This document shows positions 1-11,130 of a stretch of DNA of 64,000 nucleotides, one piece after another. The stretch comes from Mycobacterium uberis (lineage in GTDB: Bacteria; Actinomycetota; Actinomycetes; Mycobacteriales; Mycobacteriaceae). The stretch is from assembly GCF_003408705.1 (NCBI RefSeq), contig NZ_QAYL01000001.1, positions 310,001-374,000 of the forward strand, in the 5' to 3' direction. Position 1 is the first letter of the stretch, and every line of letters starts with the position of its first letter. The notes under the pieces are model-generated. The model ran no database searches, was not told the DNA's origin, and saw only the letters and a program-made list of their open reading frames with translations. The position numbers and the translations under genes were made by a program.

Positions 1-1
1 C

Positions 2-1372
2 ATCGACACTTTCGCACCGCGGTTGTCCTTCTTTTGGGGCATCGGGATGAACTTCTTCATGGAAATCGCCAAACTGCGTGCCGGCCGACTGTTATGGAGT
101 GAACTGGTCGCCGAATTCGGCCCCCAAAATCCAAAATCCAGGTCATTGCGTACCCACTCACAAACCTCCGGATGGTCGTTGACCGCCCAGGACCCGTTCA
201 ACAACGTTGCCCGCACCTGTATTGAGGCGATGGCCGCAACACAGGGCCATACCCAGTCATTACACACCAACGCGTTGGACGAGGCGTTGGCACTGCCCAC
301 CGATTTTTCCGCCCGGATCGCCCGCAATACTCAGTTGGTACTGCAGCAGGAGTCGGGTACCACGCAGCCGATCGACCCGTGGGGGGGTTCTTACTACGTG
401 GAGTGGCTGACCCATCAACTGGCTGCCCGTGCTCGTGTTCATATCGCCGAGGTTGCCAAGTACGGTGGGATGGCTGCGGCCATCAGTGGCGGCATCCCCA
501 AGCTGCGTATCGAGGAGGCGGCTGCGCGTACCCAGGCCCGCATCGACTCCGGGCGCCAGCCGGTGATCGGAGTCAATAAGTATCAAGTCGACGAGGATCA
601 CGAAATCGAGGTACTCAAGGTCGAGAACAGCCGGGTGCGTGCCGAACAAGTGGCCAAACTGCAACAGCTGCGGGCGCATCGGGACCAGTCGGCGGTCGAC
701 ACCGCGCTGGCTGCGCTGTCTCGTGCCGCTGAGACCCACGGCGGTGCCGGTGATAATTTGCTGGCACTTGCTATCAACGCAGCCCGGGTCAAAGCCACCG
801 TCGGTGAGATCTCCGACGCGCTGGAAAAGGTATACGGGCGTCACCAGGCGGAGATCCGTATCATCACCGGGGTCTACCGCCAGGAAGTGAGAGAAGCTGG
901 GAAGGTCACCGATATCGCAAGCGCCACAGAACTAGTCAAAAAGTTCGCCGAGGCTGATGGTCGCCGGCCCAGGATTCTGGTGGCCAAGATGGGTCAGGAC
1001 GGTCACGACCGTGGGCAGAAGGTTATCGCGACGGCCTTCGCTGATATCGGATTTGACGTCGATGTCGGATCACTGTTCTCCACACCCGAAGAGGTCGCTC
1101 GCCAAGCGGCCGACAACGACGTACATGTGATCGGTGTGTCGTCGCTGGCTGCCGGTCACCTGACACTGGTACCCGCACTTCGAGACGCACTTGTCGACGT
1201 GGGCCGGCCCGACATCATGATCGTGGTGGGTGGTGTGATCCCACCCGGTGACTTCGGCGAGTTGTACGCTGCTGGTGCCACTGCCATCTTCCCGCCTGGG
1301 ACAGTGATCGCCGATGCCGCAATTGGTTTGCTGCATAAGCTCGCTGAGCAGTTGGGGTACACTTTCATCTAG
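2..1372 (+). CDS. mutB: Methylmalonyl-CoA mutase large subunit, 3' part (partial)
   Basis: Adenosylcobalamin enzyme that interconverts (R)-methylmalonyl-CoA and succinyl-CoA in propionate metabolism; works in the cytoplasm as a MutA-MutB heterodimer. The frame is already open at base 2 and reads mutase sequence ([15 protein letters not shown]) before any start codon, so the 5' end lies outside the window. The second half of the substrate barrel ([30 protein letters not shown]) is followed by the C-terminal B12-binding domain with the DxHxxG signature (QDGHDRG, about base 1000) plus SSLAAGH and GGVIPPGDF. The stop codon touches the ATG of the downstream GTPase, which is the known MeaB partner arrangement. 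No frameshift is seen in the visible part, so the enzyme appears functional. Confidence 0.95.
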   Translation: MDTFAPRLSFFWGIGMNFFMEIAKLRAGRLLWSELVAEFGPQNPKSRSLRTHSQTSGWSLTAQDPFNNVARTCIEAMAATQGHTQSLHTNALDEALALPTDFSARIARNTQLVLQQESGTTQPIDPWGGSYYVEWLTHQLAARARVHIAEVAKYGGMAAAISGGIPKLRIEEAAARTQARIDSGRQPVIGVNKYQVDEDHEIEVLKVENSRVRAEQVAKLQQLRAHRDQSAVDTALAALSRAAETHGGAGDNLLALAINAARVKATVGEISDALEKVYGRHQAEIRIITGVYRQEVREAGKVTDIASATELVKKFAEADGRRPRILVAKMGQDGHDRGQKVIATAFADIGFDVDVGSLFSTPEEVARQAADNDVHVIGVSSLAAGHLTLVPALRDALVDVGRPDIMIVVGGVIPPGDFGELYAAGATAIFPPGTVIADAAIGLLHKLAEQLGYTFI

Positions 1373-2410
1373 ATGGCGGGGGATCGTGGCGTGGATGGGC
1401 TAGCCGCTGCTGTTCGTAGCGGTGATCGCGCCGCACTACCGCGGGCTATCACGTTAGTGGAGTCCACCCGCGTCGATCATCGTGAGCAGGCACAGCAGCT
1501 GCTGTTGGCGTTACAGCCAGACTCCGAAAACACCCATCGGGTGGGTATAACCGGAGTGCCCGGGGTGGGAAAGTCCACCACCATCGAGGCGCTCGGCATG
1601 CATCTAATCGAACGAGGCCATCGAGTGGCGGTGCTAGCAGTCGACCCGTCATCGACCCGTACGGGCGGATCCATCCTTGGCGACAAGACCCGAATGGCAC
1701 GGCTAGCGGTGCATCCGGACGCCTATATCCGACCGTCACCCACGTCGGGCACGCTGGGCGGAGTGGCGAAGTCCACTCGGGAAACAGTGGTCCTGTTGGA
1801 GGCGGCTGGTTTTGACGTGATCCTGATTGAAACCGTCGGCATCGGACAGTCCGAGGTAGCGGTGGCTAGTATGGTAGATACCTTTGTTGTGTTGACTTTG
1901 GCGCGTACCGGCGATCAGTTGCAGGGCATCAAAAAAGGCGTGCTGGAGCTGGCCGATGTGGTGGTGGTTAACAAGGCTGACGGGGAGCATCTGCGCGAGG
2001 CGCGGGTCGCTGCCCGAGACGTGTCTTCGGCGTTGCAATTGATCTATCCGAACGAAAAACTATGGAAAACACCGGTTCTCACGATGAGTGCGACTGAGGG
2101 GACCGGTCTGATCCAGATGTGGGAAGCGGTCGAACGTCATCGTCAGGTGCTTACCGCCGTCGGAGAGTTCGAGAACCGCAGGCAGGCCCAGCAAGTTGAA
2201 TGGACCTGGCAGATAGTATACGATGCAGTCCTAGACCAGGTTTTGTTTAATCCCTCGGTGCGTGAGATTCGTGCCGAGGTGGAACGTCAGGTACGGGTAG
2301 GGGAGCTGACTCCGGTGATGGCTGCCCAACAAATCCTGCACGCAGCAACATATTTAACAGAAAGGCAAATTAATCATTGTTTACCTATGGCTGATGTGAA
2401 ATCGCCATAA
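1373..2410 (+). CDS. meaB: MeaB/ArgK-family G3E GTPase, mutase chaperone
   Basis: GTPase that protects and reactivates methylmalonyl-CoA mutase by gating cobalamin loading; counterpart of M. tuberculosis Rv1496. The 345 residues show the Walker A loop GVPGVGKST (about residues 60-68), the family signature DPSSTRTGGSILGDKTRM, the Walker B/G3 segment LIETVGIGQSE and the guanine-specificity motif NKAD. The length is typical for the family. The ATG follows the mutB stop without a gap, so the two are co-transcribed and probably translationally coupled. The C-terminal dimerisation part (HLREARVAARD onward) is present, although the last 20 residues (LTERQINHCLPM) look unlike the usual ending and may reflect a shifted terminus. 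Confidence 0.93.
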   Translation: MAGDRGVDGLAAAVRSGDRAALPRAITLVESTRVDHREQAQQLLLALQPDSENTHRVGITGVPGVGKSTTIEALGMHLIERGHRVAVLAVDPSSTRTGGSILGDKTRMARLAVHPDAYIRPSPTSGTLGGVAKSTRETVVLLEAAGFDVILIETVGIGQSEVAVASMVDTFVVLTLARTGDQLQGIKKGVLELADVVVVNKADGEHLREARVAARDVSSALQLIYPNEKLWKTPVLTMSATEGTGLIQMWEAVERHRQVLTAVGEFENRRQAQQVEWTWQIVYDAVLDQVLFNPSVREIRAEVERQVRVGELTPVMAAQQILHAATYLTERQINHCLPMADVKSP

Positions 2411-2629
2411 ATTCATAAGCGTGAGAGTGGAAGCCCGAGTTGATCGCCGTATAATGACGCCCTTGAAGCTGATCATCCTATCTTCGGCACAGTGGGTTCA
2501 AACTTTTCTTGAGTCGTTCGTAGTTTTGCTGCCTTGTTCCCCGGGTGTCAATTTGGCGAGGGCCCTGACCGTGTATCTTGACGGCTAATCGTTCGTTGAC
2601 GTATGGATTAGCGTGGCTAGATGCTGTAG

Positions 2630-3160
2630 ATGGCTTACACCATTCTGATGGTGTTCTCCGTGACCAAGGGCTTGGCTGTCATCGTCATTCACCGGCTCGT
2701 TGACCGGAGGTTGATAGAGTACGATGTTGTGGTGGCCAAGCATTGGCCGGCGTTTGGGGCCAATGACAAGATAGTGATAACTGTCCGTGAGGTGATGAAA
2801 AACCACGCTGGCTTGTCAGGTTTGCGTGGCACCATCAAGGATGAACTGTTGGACCGCATCGTCATGGAGGAACGATTTGCGACGGCATCCCAGACTAGGT
2901 TTGTCCGTGGTCCAGTGGCGTTCGTAGCCCAGTTGGTGGGTTACGGTATCGTTTCTTGGGCCAGCAGCTTTTTAATTTCTGGATCGATAGTTGTCCAAGC
3001 GTACCGGTGCGAACTAGGAGCCTAACTTGCTTTGCCGACATAATTTTTCGTACTCAGATCAGTCGCATGCTGTCACGTCTGTGTCGTCGTGCAGCCAACA
3101 AGGCTCCGAGCGTTGTCAATCCGCTTACCGTTCCAACGCAACATCGTTCGCCATATTAGC
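2630..3160 (+). pseudogene. Remnant of a beta-lactamase-fold esterase (LipL-like)
   Basis: Translation reads like the N-terminal third of a serine esterase of the beta-lactamase/penicillin-binding fold: a SxxK-like FSVTKGLAV, then VIHRLVDRRLIEYD, VAKHWPAFGAND and the segment NHAGLSGLRGTIKDELLD. The M. tuberculosis gene after Rv1496 is lipL (Rv1497), about 430 residues, so position and sequence agree. The frame continues to a stop near 3025 after the similarity fades (about base 2900); most of the catalytic domain is gone. Not expected to make an active enzyme. Confidence 0.75.
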
Positions 3161-3770
3161 CTCTCCGTACCAGCGAAAGTACGTAGCTAGTTGACCAGGT
3201 TTGACTTTGATTGTACCGGCTACGTGGTCATGCTAGCCGCTGGGGACATCGCCGGTTCGAAAACCCAGCATATACGCCTTCGTTGTGAGCTCTAGTGCCA
3301 CCTCGAACCCACGCATGCTTTCCACCCGAACCTTGTCAAGGGATTAGTGGCTGTGCGCGTGGTGGTGTCGTGGATCGACATACCCTAGGTAGTGTAAGCT
3401 AAGTAAGCTAAGTTCGGCTGTCCACGACATCAGCCCTTTCAAGCGAAGACTTCCGTCCTGTATGCTGCCAAGCATATGTCGCGTCCCGCTGACTACGTTG
3501 TATCCTTCTCGAATCTTGTTCTCCACCAATGGAATTACCGGTGATGAGTCAAAAGGGGGTCGACCATAGTGCTGATGATGACATCGCCACGGGCAGCCAC
3601 GAAGCCGGCAATCAGAGCATTTGCCGCTCTCTTGCCCAGCGAATTCCGAACCAGCCGCACTGTAGCCTGCCGGTCGGGTATGACCGCAGGTGCCGGTAGC
3701 GTATTGTTTTCATCGGAATCGTAGCACATGAACAATTCTTAGGATGTTTTCGCCAACGCTTCAGTTATTC
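3160..3770 (-). pseudogene. Remnant of a family 2 glycosyltransferase
   Basis: Minus-strand frames read in order a GT2-like core (CYDSDENNTLPA, VRLVRNSLGKRAANALIAGF, AARGDVIISTMVDPL), then after a stop and frameshift EGYNVVSGTRHMLG and RLKGLMSWTAELS, then near 3200-3300 GFEVALELTTKAYMLGF. This is the pattern of a dolichyl-phosphate-mannose-synthase-like transferase. At least three disruptions separate the blocks. It lies just downstream of a methyltransferase remnant on the same strand, consistent with a decayed polysaccharide or glycolipid cluster such as occurs between Rv1498c and Rv1520 in M. tuberculosis; I cannot name the exact counterpart. Confidence 0.7.
3396..3413. repeat. 9-bp direct repeat, two copies
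   Basis: The unit AAGCTAAGT occurs twice head to tail inside the glycosyltransferase remnant. Two copies are minimal and may be chance, but the locus could vary in copy number between strains. Confidence 0.4.
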
Positions 3771-3825
3771 TCCTTATGTAGACTCGTATATTCTCGCCCT
3801 CGTGGGAAGACAGGAATGACCACAC

Positions 3826-4525
3826 TCACCAGACGCTCGTTACCCTAGTCTTCGGCGGTGGTCGTGATTTGCGGGAACGGATCACGAACTGCCTGCCGAA
3901 GATCGGTGACACTGTCCTGAGTCGCAGACACGAGCGCACCAGGATCGGGTTACGAGTGCGACGTGTACGACAGGAAACGGTCGTAATTTTCCACGACCGT
4001 GAACTACTGGGACGCCGGTAGCTGAATGCGGGAACGATCGCTGATGGGTACTGCATAGTGCCAGAAGTTCTAATAGTTGCCGGGGAGGAAGTGAATATTG
4101 AACACTGTTGTGATGAAGCGCCTACTTGGTTTGATCACCCACCAGGCTTCGATTATCACAGGTTTAACATCTACTTTGCTTTTGCAGATGCTCCAGCAAG
4201 TTGCTGGTGAAAACCACATCCACCGAGCAGTCCTCAAGGAGGCGAAGATAGTCGGTTGGGACCTCGTAGAATTCGACCCCAGGCTCGAGCATGTCGGCAC
4301 TGTCGGGGTTCAGATCGACACCGATGGGGCGAGTCGCACTAACCTGATTCCGGAACTCGTCGTAGCCGTATCCTAAGGTCCACAATACGTATCCCTGCGT
4401 CTGACCCATGTCTGGAAAAGTGATGGATGAGTACACCCCAAATGGCAGATTGCAACTCTTGGTCGTGGCCTCCAAAGTGGAAGGGTTGAAGTCTCCGTTG
4501 AGGGCGGTTGGGTGTTCCAGCACGT
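3826..4525 (-). pseudogene. Remnant of a SAM-dependent methyltransferase
   Basis: The first frame (4523 downwards) reads VLWTLGYGYDEFRNQV, GVDLNPDS and VDVVFTSNLLEHL, which match motifs I, II and IV of class I methyltransferases with the usual NLLEHL signature. After a frameshift near 4165, another frame continues as EAWWVIKPSRRFIT and NIHFLPGNY, the post-motif region (normally VLKPGGRF). A third frame further on ends with LRLRTVSPIFGRQFVIRSRK, the usual C-terminal beta-strand. Three frames for one protein show it is broken. Its substrate cannot be told. Confidence 0.75.
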
Positions 4526-4599
4526 GCGGATTCTACAGGCCAGTTTGGTGCTATTAAGTTTAAGTGTAGTGGCGTACCTGCGTGCTATCCCCAAGGATG

Positions 4600-5879
4600 T
4601 GTAGTGCGTCTTAGCCCTCCACCACCCTACTGAATCAAGTCAGGTACGACGTCACTGATCGTGAGTTTAACGTTGCCGATTGGAGTTTCACGTCCCCTTG
4701 ATAGCCCAGTTGCTCATCGGTACCCGCACAGTTGAAAGGAAGAATAATTGCATAGGGGAGACCGTACTGCTAGCAGGTTCCATGCGCGAAGTGCTCACAG
4801 GGCAGCTTCTGGAACCCTGAAGTGCTTATCGGAGGCTGGTGTTCGGTGATGTTTTCTTTAGATTTGGAAAGACGGTCGTGTTTTCGAACACCATAGATGA
4901 CCTGATAACATTATTTTTTTGCGCTGGTCCTTGCGATGCTCGTACAGAGCGGTATCGAAGTCAGGTCGACCCCTTCTACTAGTAACGTCAGCGTGGTGCT
5001 TGTTTCTGCCTAACTTCGCCCCGCGTGATGTTATATGTATAGCAAACTGATCGTATTGTAGCTGGTAGCAGTATGTTTGAACCAACTGCGGTAAATGTCG
5101 TGGCGACGCAGGTGCGCATTGATGATGTGCGTCCTGGTGCGGATATCGCAGCTACAGGGCATGTCTCAGACGGAATAAGCATTCTTGACATTTCCAGACC
5201 ACGGGCGGCATATGAACGGTAGTTACGAAGTCGGTGGGTTTGCGTGTAGCTGACTAGCACTGTGTTGACCGGTGCTTGGTTGGTTTTATCGATCGTGGCG
5301 AGGGACGGTTGCTAGGACACGGGAGCGAACCTGGTTGCGGCATCCATTCCTGGAGTGGCGCAACCTCAGCTTTCCCTACGCTGACAACTTTTCCTCCAAA
5401 TCGCTCCGCGATTGTTATTCCTTCGACGGATACACCGTCATCGCAACTTCAAATGGTTGCGATTGGTGCATACAGTCAGGAAGTAAAATTCGAACTGTTA
5501 TCCCTTATCCATGCTCACACAGTTGTCGGGATCATCTTTGCATCACGCTACCACTTCTGCGATAGCACTTGAAGCTGGCCGCTGCTAGCGACCAGCTGAT
5601 GGCCATACATCGGCCGTTACCGCGCAGAATATGGCAGATACTGTTGTGTGTACTGTCCTCCCCTCATCTTACAGTGGTGGAACATAGAAAGCGCGACCCA
5701 CCCCGTCGCTGCAGGCGTCCGTACCGCCGCCCTATGTGTCGTGTGTTTAATGAGTGACGTTCGTTAGCTAAGACTGAACTGCGCCTAGACGATTCATGGT
5801 TGTTGGATTCACTTTTCAGTAGCATTTAACTTTTCCTGATTTCGCTTCCTCGCGGCGGCAGTGCCATAATCCGCGTGAA
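4600..5879. other. Decayed intergenic stretch, nothing recognised
   Basis: No reading frame here could be matched to a protein family on either strand. Short frames exist, for example 49 codons from the ATG at 5074 ([18 protein letters not shown]) and about 98 codons from 5276, but codon use and composition do not look like the intact neighbours. In M. tuberculosis the place before ileS holds fadD24, adh, a 2-nitropropane dioxygenase-like gene, a TetR regulator and Rv1535; none is readable here, so this is probably eroded pseudogene DNA. Confidence 0.5.
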
Positions 5880-6108
5880 CCAGTAGAATCGTCGTTAACG
5901 GCCTTGATCCGGCCATCACCGGTTAGCCTTCGGAAGAATAGCGCTACGTCCTAGTAGAAGCCCAGTAGAACCGAACGGGTGGGCCCGTCACAGCCTCGAA
6001 TGAGTGGCCGTGCGTCTAGCGTGCGGCAAGCGGGGTGGTACCGCGGCGCTCGCGCACCTAGCGCGTCGTCGTCCCCGTGTCTACTTGCATAAATGGCATA
6101 GGAGACGG
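5880..6108 (+). promoter_or_regulatory. T-box leader of ileS (tRNA-Ile sensing)
   Basis: The leader carries the diagnostic T-box core GGGGTGGTACCGCGG at 6032-6046; its TGGT (6036-6039) can pair with the ACCA end of uncharged tRNA. Upstream lies a short Stem I-like hairpin region (about 5893-5930) containing two ATC isoleucine codons, at 5907-5909 and 5915-5917, either of which could be the specifier. No T-rich terminator separates it from the gene. The downstream region up to the GGAG at 6101-6104 is where a sequestering helix would form, as in the known translational ileS T-boxes of actinobacteria. Uncharged tRNA-Ile should free the ribosome site. Confidence 0.88.
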
Positions 6109-9100
6109 ATGACTGACAGCGCCTACCCGCGCACTGATCTGGGCGCCGGCCAGCGTGGCGGGTCCCCAGATTTTCCCGCGCTAGAAGCCCAGGTTCTCGA
6201 TTATTGGTCTAAAGATGACACCTTTCGGTCCAGTATCGCCCGCCGTGACCACGCCCCCGAATATGTGTTCTATGACGGTCCTCCCTTCGCCAATGGTTTG
6301 CCGCATTATGGGCACCTGCTCACCGGCTACGTGAAGGACATCGTGCCGCGTTACCGCACCATGTGCGGCTATAAGGTGGAGCGTCGCTTTGGTTGGGATA
6401 CGCACGGGCTGCCCGCTGAACTCGAAGTCGAGCGACAGCTGGGTATCACTGACAAGTCCCAGATCGACGCCATGGGCATTGCCGCGTTCAACGAGGCATG
6501 TCGCGAATCAGTGTTGCGCTACATGGACGAATGGCAGGCGTATGTGACTCGTCAGGCGCGCTGGGTCGACTTCGATAATGACTACAAGACACTCGATCTG
6601 TCTTACATGGAGTCGGTGCTTTGGGTGTTCAAACAGTTATGGGACAAGGGCTTGGTCTACGAAGGTTATCGGGTGTTGCCGTACTGTTGGCGCGATGAAA
6701 CCCCGCTATCGAACCACGAACTGAAGATGGACAACGACGTCTATCAAAGCCGCCAGGACCCAGCGGTCACAGTGGGCTTCAAGGTGGTGGGTGGTGACGA
6801 TGAGGACCTAGTTGGTGCTTACCTTTTAATCTGGACGACGACGCCCTGGACGTTACCGTCGAACCTAGCGGTTGCCGTCCATCCAGACGTAACCTACGTC
6901 GAAGTTAGGGCGGGCGATCGTCGTTTCGTGTTGGCACAGAAACGGTTGGCCGCCTATGCGCGAGAGCTGGGTGACGAGCCCGAGGTGTTTGGCACCTATC
7001 GTGGTGCCGACTTGCTAGGTAGGCACTACCTGCCGCCGTTCCCGTATTTCTACGAGCCAGCTAGAAACGCATTTCAGGTGCTCCCAGGCGACTTCGTGAC
7101 CACGGATGACGGTACCGGCATCGTCCACATGGCGCCTGCCTACGGTGAAGACGACATGGCGACCGCCGACAAGATCGGAATCGTTCCGGTCACACCGGTC
7201 GATGCTAATGGTCGCTTCGATGCCACCGTGCCCGATTACCAGGGCCAACACGTCTTTGAGGCCACTGCCCAGATCATCCGTGATCTGAAGAACTGTAGTG
7301 GTCCGGCGGCGGTGAATGGCGCGGTGTTGCTTCGTCACGAAACTTATGAACACCCCTACCCGCACTGCTGGCGATGCCGCAATCCGTTGATCTACCGCGC
7401 GGTGTCATCATGGTTTGTTACGGTGACGGAATTGCGTGACCGTATGGTGGAACTGAACCAACAGATCACCTGGTATCCTGAGCACGTCAAGGACGGACAG
7501 TTCGGTAAGTGGTTGCAGGGTGCACGCGATTGGTCTATCTCGCGAAACCGCTACTGGGGCACGCCGATTCCGGTCTGGAAGTCCGACGATCCAGCCTATC
7601 CGCGTATTGATGTATATGGGAGTCTAGACGAGCTGGAGCGCGATTTCGGGGTGCGTCCCACGAATCTTCATCGCCCCTACATCGACGAGCTTACCCGACC
7701 CAACCCCGATGACCCCACCGGCTTTAGTGCCATGCGACGGATTCCGGACGTGTTCGATGTGTGGTTTGATTCGGGTTCCATGCCTTATGCCCAGGTGCAC
7801 TACCCGTTTGAAAATAATGACTGGTTCGACGGGATTGATTGCGCCGACTCTAACAAGCAGGTCGATGCGCACTACCCTGGCGATTTCATCGTCGAATACA
7901 TTGGTCAGACCCGCGGTTGGTTCTATACGCTACATGTACTTGCTGCCGCACTCTTTGATCGTCCAGCATTTAAATCCTGTGTGGTACATGGGATCGTGCT
8001 AGGTGCCGACGGTCAGAAGATGAGTAAGTCGTTGCGCAACTACCCGGACGTCACTGAGGTTTTTGATCGCGACGGTTCTGATGCCATGCGGTGGTTTTTG
8101 ATGGCCTCGCCGATCCTGCGCGGTGGCAACTTGATCGTCACCGAACCAGGAATCCGCGAAGGTATGCGACAAGTACTGCTGCCACTGTGGAATACTTATA
8201 GTTTTTTGGCCCTTTACGCGCCGAAAGTCGGTACTTGGCGCACAGATTCGTCGCATGTGCTGGACCGCTATATTCTTGCGAAGCTAGCGGTACTGCGTGA
8301 TAACCTAAGTCAGGCAATGGAGGTCTGTGATATCTCTGGAGCCTGCGAGCAGCTTCGCCATTTTACCGAGGCACTAACGAATTGGTATGTGCGAAGGTCA
8401 CGTGCGCGGTTCTGGAACGAAGACGTTGATTCTATTGATACCCTGCACACCGTGCTGGAAGTGACAGCTAGGCTGGCTGCGCCACTGCTTCCGCTGATCA
8501 CTGAGATTATTTGGCGCAGTGTCACCGGTGGACGTTCGGTACATCTGACCGACTGGCCGCAAACCAACGAACTACCCGCCGACTCTGACCTGGTTGCCGC
8601 CATGGATCAGGTTCGGGAAGTGTGTTCGGCGGCGTCGTCGCTACGCAAGGCTAAGAAGCTTAGGGTACGTCTTCCTTTACCGAAGATAGTTGTGGTAATG
8701 AATAACCCGCAGCTGCTAAAGCCCTACATCGACTTGATCGGTGATGAGCTTAACGTCAAGCAGGTGGAACTGACCGACGTGATTGGTAGCTATGGCCGAT
8801 TTGAGTTCACTGTCAACGCTCGAGTGGCCGGACCGCGGTTGGGGAAGGATGTGCAGGCCGCAATCAAGGCGGTCAAAACGGGAGAAGGTGTCGTAAACTT
8901 GGATGGCACCTTGACTGCCGGGCCAGTTGTGCTGCAGCCTAGCGAATACAGCTCACGACTGGTGGCCGCCGACCCAGAATTCGCAGCGGAGCTGCCCGAT
9001 GGGGCTGGTCTCGTTGTTTTGGACGGCACGGTGACTCCCGAGCTGGAGGCCGAAGGCTGGGCTAAGGACCGGATCCGTGAACTGCAGGAATTGCGTAAGT

Positions 9101-9288
9101 CAGCCGGGCTGGATGTCTCCGATCGCATCCGGGTGTTGATGTCGGTGCCGGTCGAGCGAGTCGATTGGGCTCATACCCATCGTGATCTCATCGCTAGTGA
9201 AATCCTGGCTACTAGCTTCGAGTTCGGTGAGTCGGCTGATTCGGTGAGTATCGGCGACGGTGTGCGTGTGCGTATCACTAAGGTTTAA
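6109..9288 (+). CDS. ileS: Isoleucyl-tRNA synthetase
   Basis: Charges tRNA-Ile in the cytoplasm; class I synthetase. The ATG at 6109 follows GGAG and gives 1059 residues; a longer in-frame reading from GTG 6004 runs through the T-box core and is rejected. The HIGH-type motif is HYGH (residues 66-69, in [14 protein letters not shown]), the editing domain carries [14 protein letters not shown], and KMSKS lies at residues 637-641. Then come the anticodon-binding domain ([14 protein letters not shown]) and a long C-terminal domain. The NGLPHYGH form is typical of the eukaryote-like IleS2 type found in mycobacteria, associated with natural mupirocin resistance. No disruption is seen. Confidence 0.98.
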   Translation: MTDSAYPRTDLGAGQRGGSPDFPALEAQVLDYWSKDDTFRSSIARRDHAPEYVFYDGPPFANGLPHYGHLLTGYVKDIVPRYRTMCGYKVERRFGWDTHGLPAELEVERQLGITDKSQIDAMGIAAFNEACRESVLRYMDEWQAYVTRQARWVDFDNDYKTLDLSYMESVLWVFKQLWDKGLVYEGYRVLPYCWRDETPLSNHELKMDNDVYQSRQDPAVTVGFKVVGGDDEDLVGAYLLIWTTTPWTLPSNLAVAVHPDVTYVEVRAGDRRFVLAQKRLAAYARELGDEPEVFGTYRGADLLGRHYLPPFPYFYEPARNAFQVLPGDFVTTDDGTGIVHMAPAYGEDDMATADKIGIVPVTPVDANGRFDATVPDYQGQHVFEATAQIIRDLKNCSGPAAVNGAVLLRHETYEHPYPHCWRCRNPLIYRAVSSWFVTVTELRDRMVELNQQITWYPEHVKDGQFGKWLQGARDWSISRNRYWGTPIPVWKSDDPAYPRIDVYGSLDELERDFGVRPTNLHRPYIDELTRPNPDDPTGFSAMRRIPDVFDVWFDSGSMPYAQVHYPFENNDWFDGIDCADSNKQVDAHYPGDFIVEYIGQTRGWFYTLHVLAAALFDRPAFKSCVVHGIVLGADGQKMSKSLRNYPDVTEVFDRDGSDAMRWFLMASPILRGGNLIVTEPGIREGMRQVLLPLWNTYSFLALYAPKVGTWRTDSSHVLDRYILAKLAVLRDNLSQAMEVCDISGACEQLRHFTEALTNWYVRRSRARFWNEDVDSIDTLHTVLEVTARLAAPLLPLITEIIWRSVTGGRSVHLTDWPQTNELPADSDLVAAMDQVREVCSAASSLRKAKKLRVRLPLPKIVVVMNNPQLLKPYIDLIGDELNVKQVELTDVIGSYGRFEFTVNARVAGPRLGKDVQAAIKAVKTGEGVVNLDGTLTAGPVVLQPSEYSSRLVAADPEFAAELPDGAGLVVLDGTVTPELEAEGWAKDRIRELQELRKSAGLDVSDRIRVLMSVPVERVDWAHTHRDLIASEILATSFEFGESADSVSIGDGVRVRITKV

Positions 9289-9399
9289 TCGTGTGTCAGC
9301 GCTGCGTTCCGGATGTCAACGTCAACGTCATGAAATGGCTTTGTGCGTAATCGATCCTGTAGCTACTCCGGCAAGACAGGATTGTAGGCATCGCGAAAA

Positions 9400-9880
9400 T
9401 GCAAAATAAGGAAGGGAAGCGCGCTCACGCTACTGCTGTCGGTGAAGACACCGATGGAACGAAGTACCCGGAAGGCTTCTGCGAACAGCCGATACTGCAG
9501 ATCCGCAGTTGGAACGTGATGCAACCTGGTGAACGACACTACCTAGCTACACTCATCATCCTGCAATCTGGCATTGATGTCGTCTGCGTTTATGATGTTA
9601 CAATAGTCGCCATAGAGGCCCTGTAATCGTTGGGCTATCCGCGTATTGATCTCGAAGGCGGTGAGTTTTAGCGTCCTGTCGGTCAGCACTTGCAGACATG
9701 CACCGTCATCTGGTCTGATCTCGAGCGTGTAGTCGCCGAGTTCTACGTTGGTGAGTGCAACAGAGCAACAGCCGACTTTCGACTTCCTTGGCCCAGTGGT
9801 CCGAATTACAGCACAACCTATGGCAGAGGGTCAGAAGCATACCCAAAAGACTTTAAGCCAAGTTCATTACACCAAAATAC
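9400..9880 (-). pseudogene. Remnant of a class I methyltransferase
   Basis: On the minus strand the stretch just below 9790 reads GDYTLEIRPDDGAC, VLTDRTLKLTAFEIN and RIAQRLQGLYGDYCNII, matching motif I (normally LEIGPGPGA) and motif II (LTAVEID) of small SAM methyltransferases. Further on, in another frame, it reads LFAEAFRVLRSIGVFTDS, the RVLRPGGVF motif. The glycines of motif I have been lost and the frame is broken, so this is a pseudogene. Substrate unknown. Confidence 0.65.
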
Positions 9881-9925
9881 TATTATACTATTGGTAAGTC
9901 TGGAGTCCCTGTTCAGTGCGGCACC

Positions 9926-11090
9926 TGGACAGAGGTACGTTCTTCACCCTCCGTCGAGTAGTGCACACGGCTGACCCTGCGGGGGTGGCCGGCGTTGGTA
10001 GGCGATGTGGGTGGCCGCGGTGTTGGCCGCCGCATGGTGTGGTGTACGCTCTGGCCAGTTGACGGGTAATCGATGCAGTCCACAGTGCGGTGCCCGTGGT
10101 CGAGTAACTGTCGTTTGATGAGGCGTTCGCCAAATTGCCTAGGCATTGTCGGGGTGTCAGCCGTCGATGTTGAGGTGTTCTGTGAGGGCCTGCGGCGACG
10201 AGTGTTAGATGCGACTGGCTTAACCGCATCGGTCGGTTCCGAATCGGGAAAGCAGATTGCCAAAATTGCATTTGGTCTGGTGAAACGCCGATGGCGTTCG
10301 GGTAGTCTATCGTGCCGATAAGTAGTAGCTGCTTAGGGGTTGCCGATACGTCGGCTGTGGAGCGTCGGCCCGGTCGCAGAGGAAAAACTACATCGGCTTG
10401 GCATCGAGACGATCAGACAGCTCACTGCACTAGCTGACGCTGAAGCGGCCAACAGTCTGGGCGCGACAATTAGGCTTGTGCTGCACCCGATAGCTCGTGG
10501 TATCGATGGCCGGCCGATCACCGAACGTGTCGAAGCAAGGCAGATCAACTCCGGGTCCACCTTTACGGTCGATCTGACCGGCCTGGAGCAGTTGTGTGAG
10601 GTGGTCGAGCCATGCATCTCAGCTGCCTACTGGGCAACGGCTGTGGCGCGCGTATCGTCATGGTGAACCTCAAGCAATCAGAGATGAGCACACCGACTCG
10701 GTCAGTGACGTTGCCCTGCCCGACGACCCAGGACGGCGTGTTGGTTGTTGCTGGATCCACGTCAAGTCGGGACCGTCCGCCTTCGCAGCGTGGAGTTGTC
10801 GGAGTTAAGTGATGTGCGTCAGGGGACGCCGTTTCGAGGCCGTTGATTCTGTCGCACCCCTGCCAGACGCCATGTCATCCGTGTACGATTGCGCGGCTTG
10901 GCAGATCGGGAACGACGTCAAGCGTCGCCCCCTCGGTACGGCTGTGTTCTGGGTGCGGGGTCGCGGCGTGATTATCGTGCGGTTTGAGAACTGCGGATGG
11001 AGTCCGAGGCAAGCCCTGGGATGTTCGCCGTCAACACCTGCGATGTCGACGGTACTAACTCGTTGGACAGCCTCGACTAACTCAAACTAT
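9926..11090 (+). pseudogene. dinX: Remnant of Y-family DNA polymerase DinX
   Basis: Several frames in order match the translesion polymerase Rv1537 that follows ileS in M. tuberculosis. About 9930-10060 holds the degraded N-terminal catalytic part. About 10160-10280 reads [20 protein letters not shown] and [12 protein letters not shown]. From 10340 comes the helix-hairpin region [22 protein letters not shown] and the thumb up to 10600. Then, after frame changes, KQSEMSTPTRSVTLP (little finger) and, near 10890-11000, the C-terminal segment AAWQIGNDVKR with GRGVIIVRFEN. Multiple frameshifts make the enzyme non-functional, so this cell has lost one of its error-prone bypass polymerases. Confidence 0.88.
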
Positions 11091-11130
11091 AAGATTACTT
11101 CTATAGAGGGTCAAGGATGAGGAGGGTACG

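Noticed and set aside
4600..5879. Hidden RNA gene or unknown small protein at 5074-5222
   Set aside because: A 49-codon frame alone is not enough; no ribosome site, neighbour or family supports it.
6004..6108. 35-codon N-terminal extension of ileS
   Set aside because: These bases contain the T-box core; the ATG at 6109 with GGAG is the natural start.
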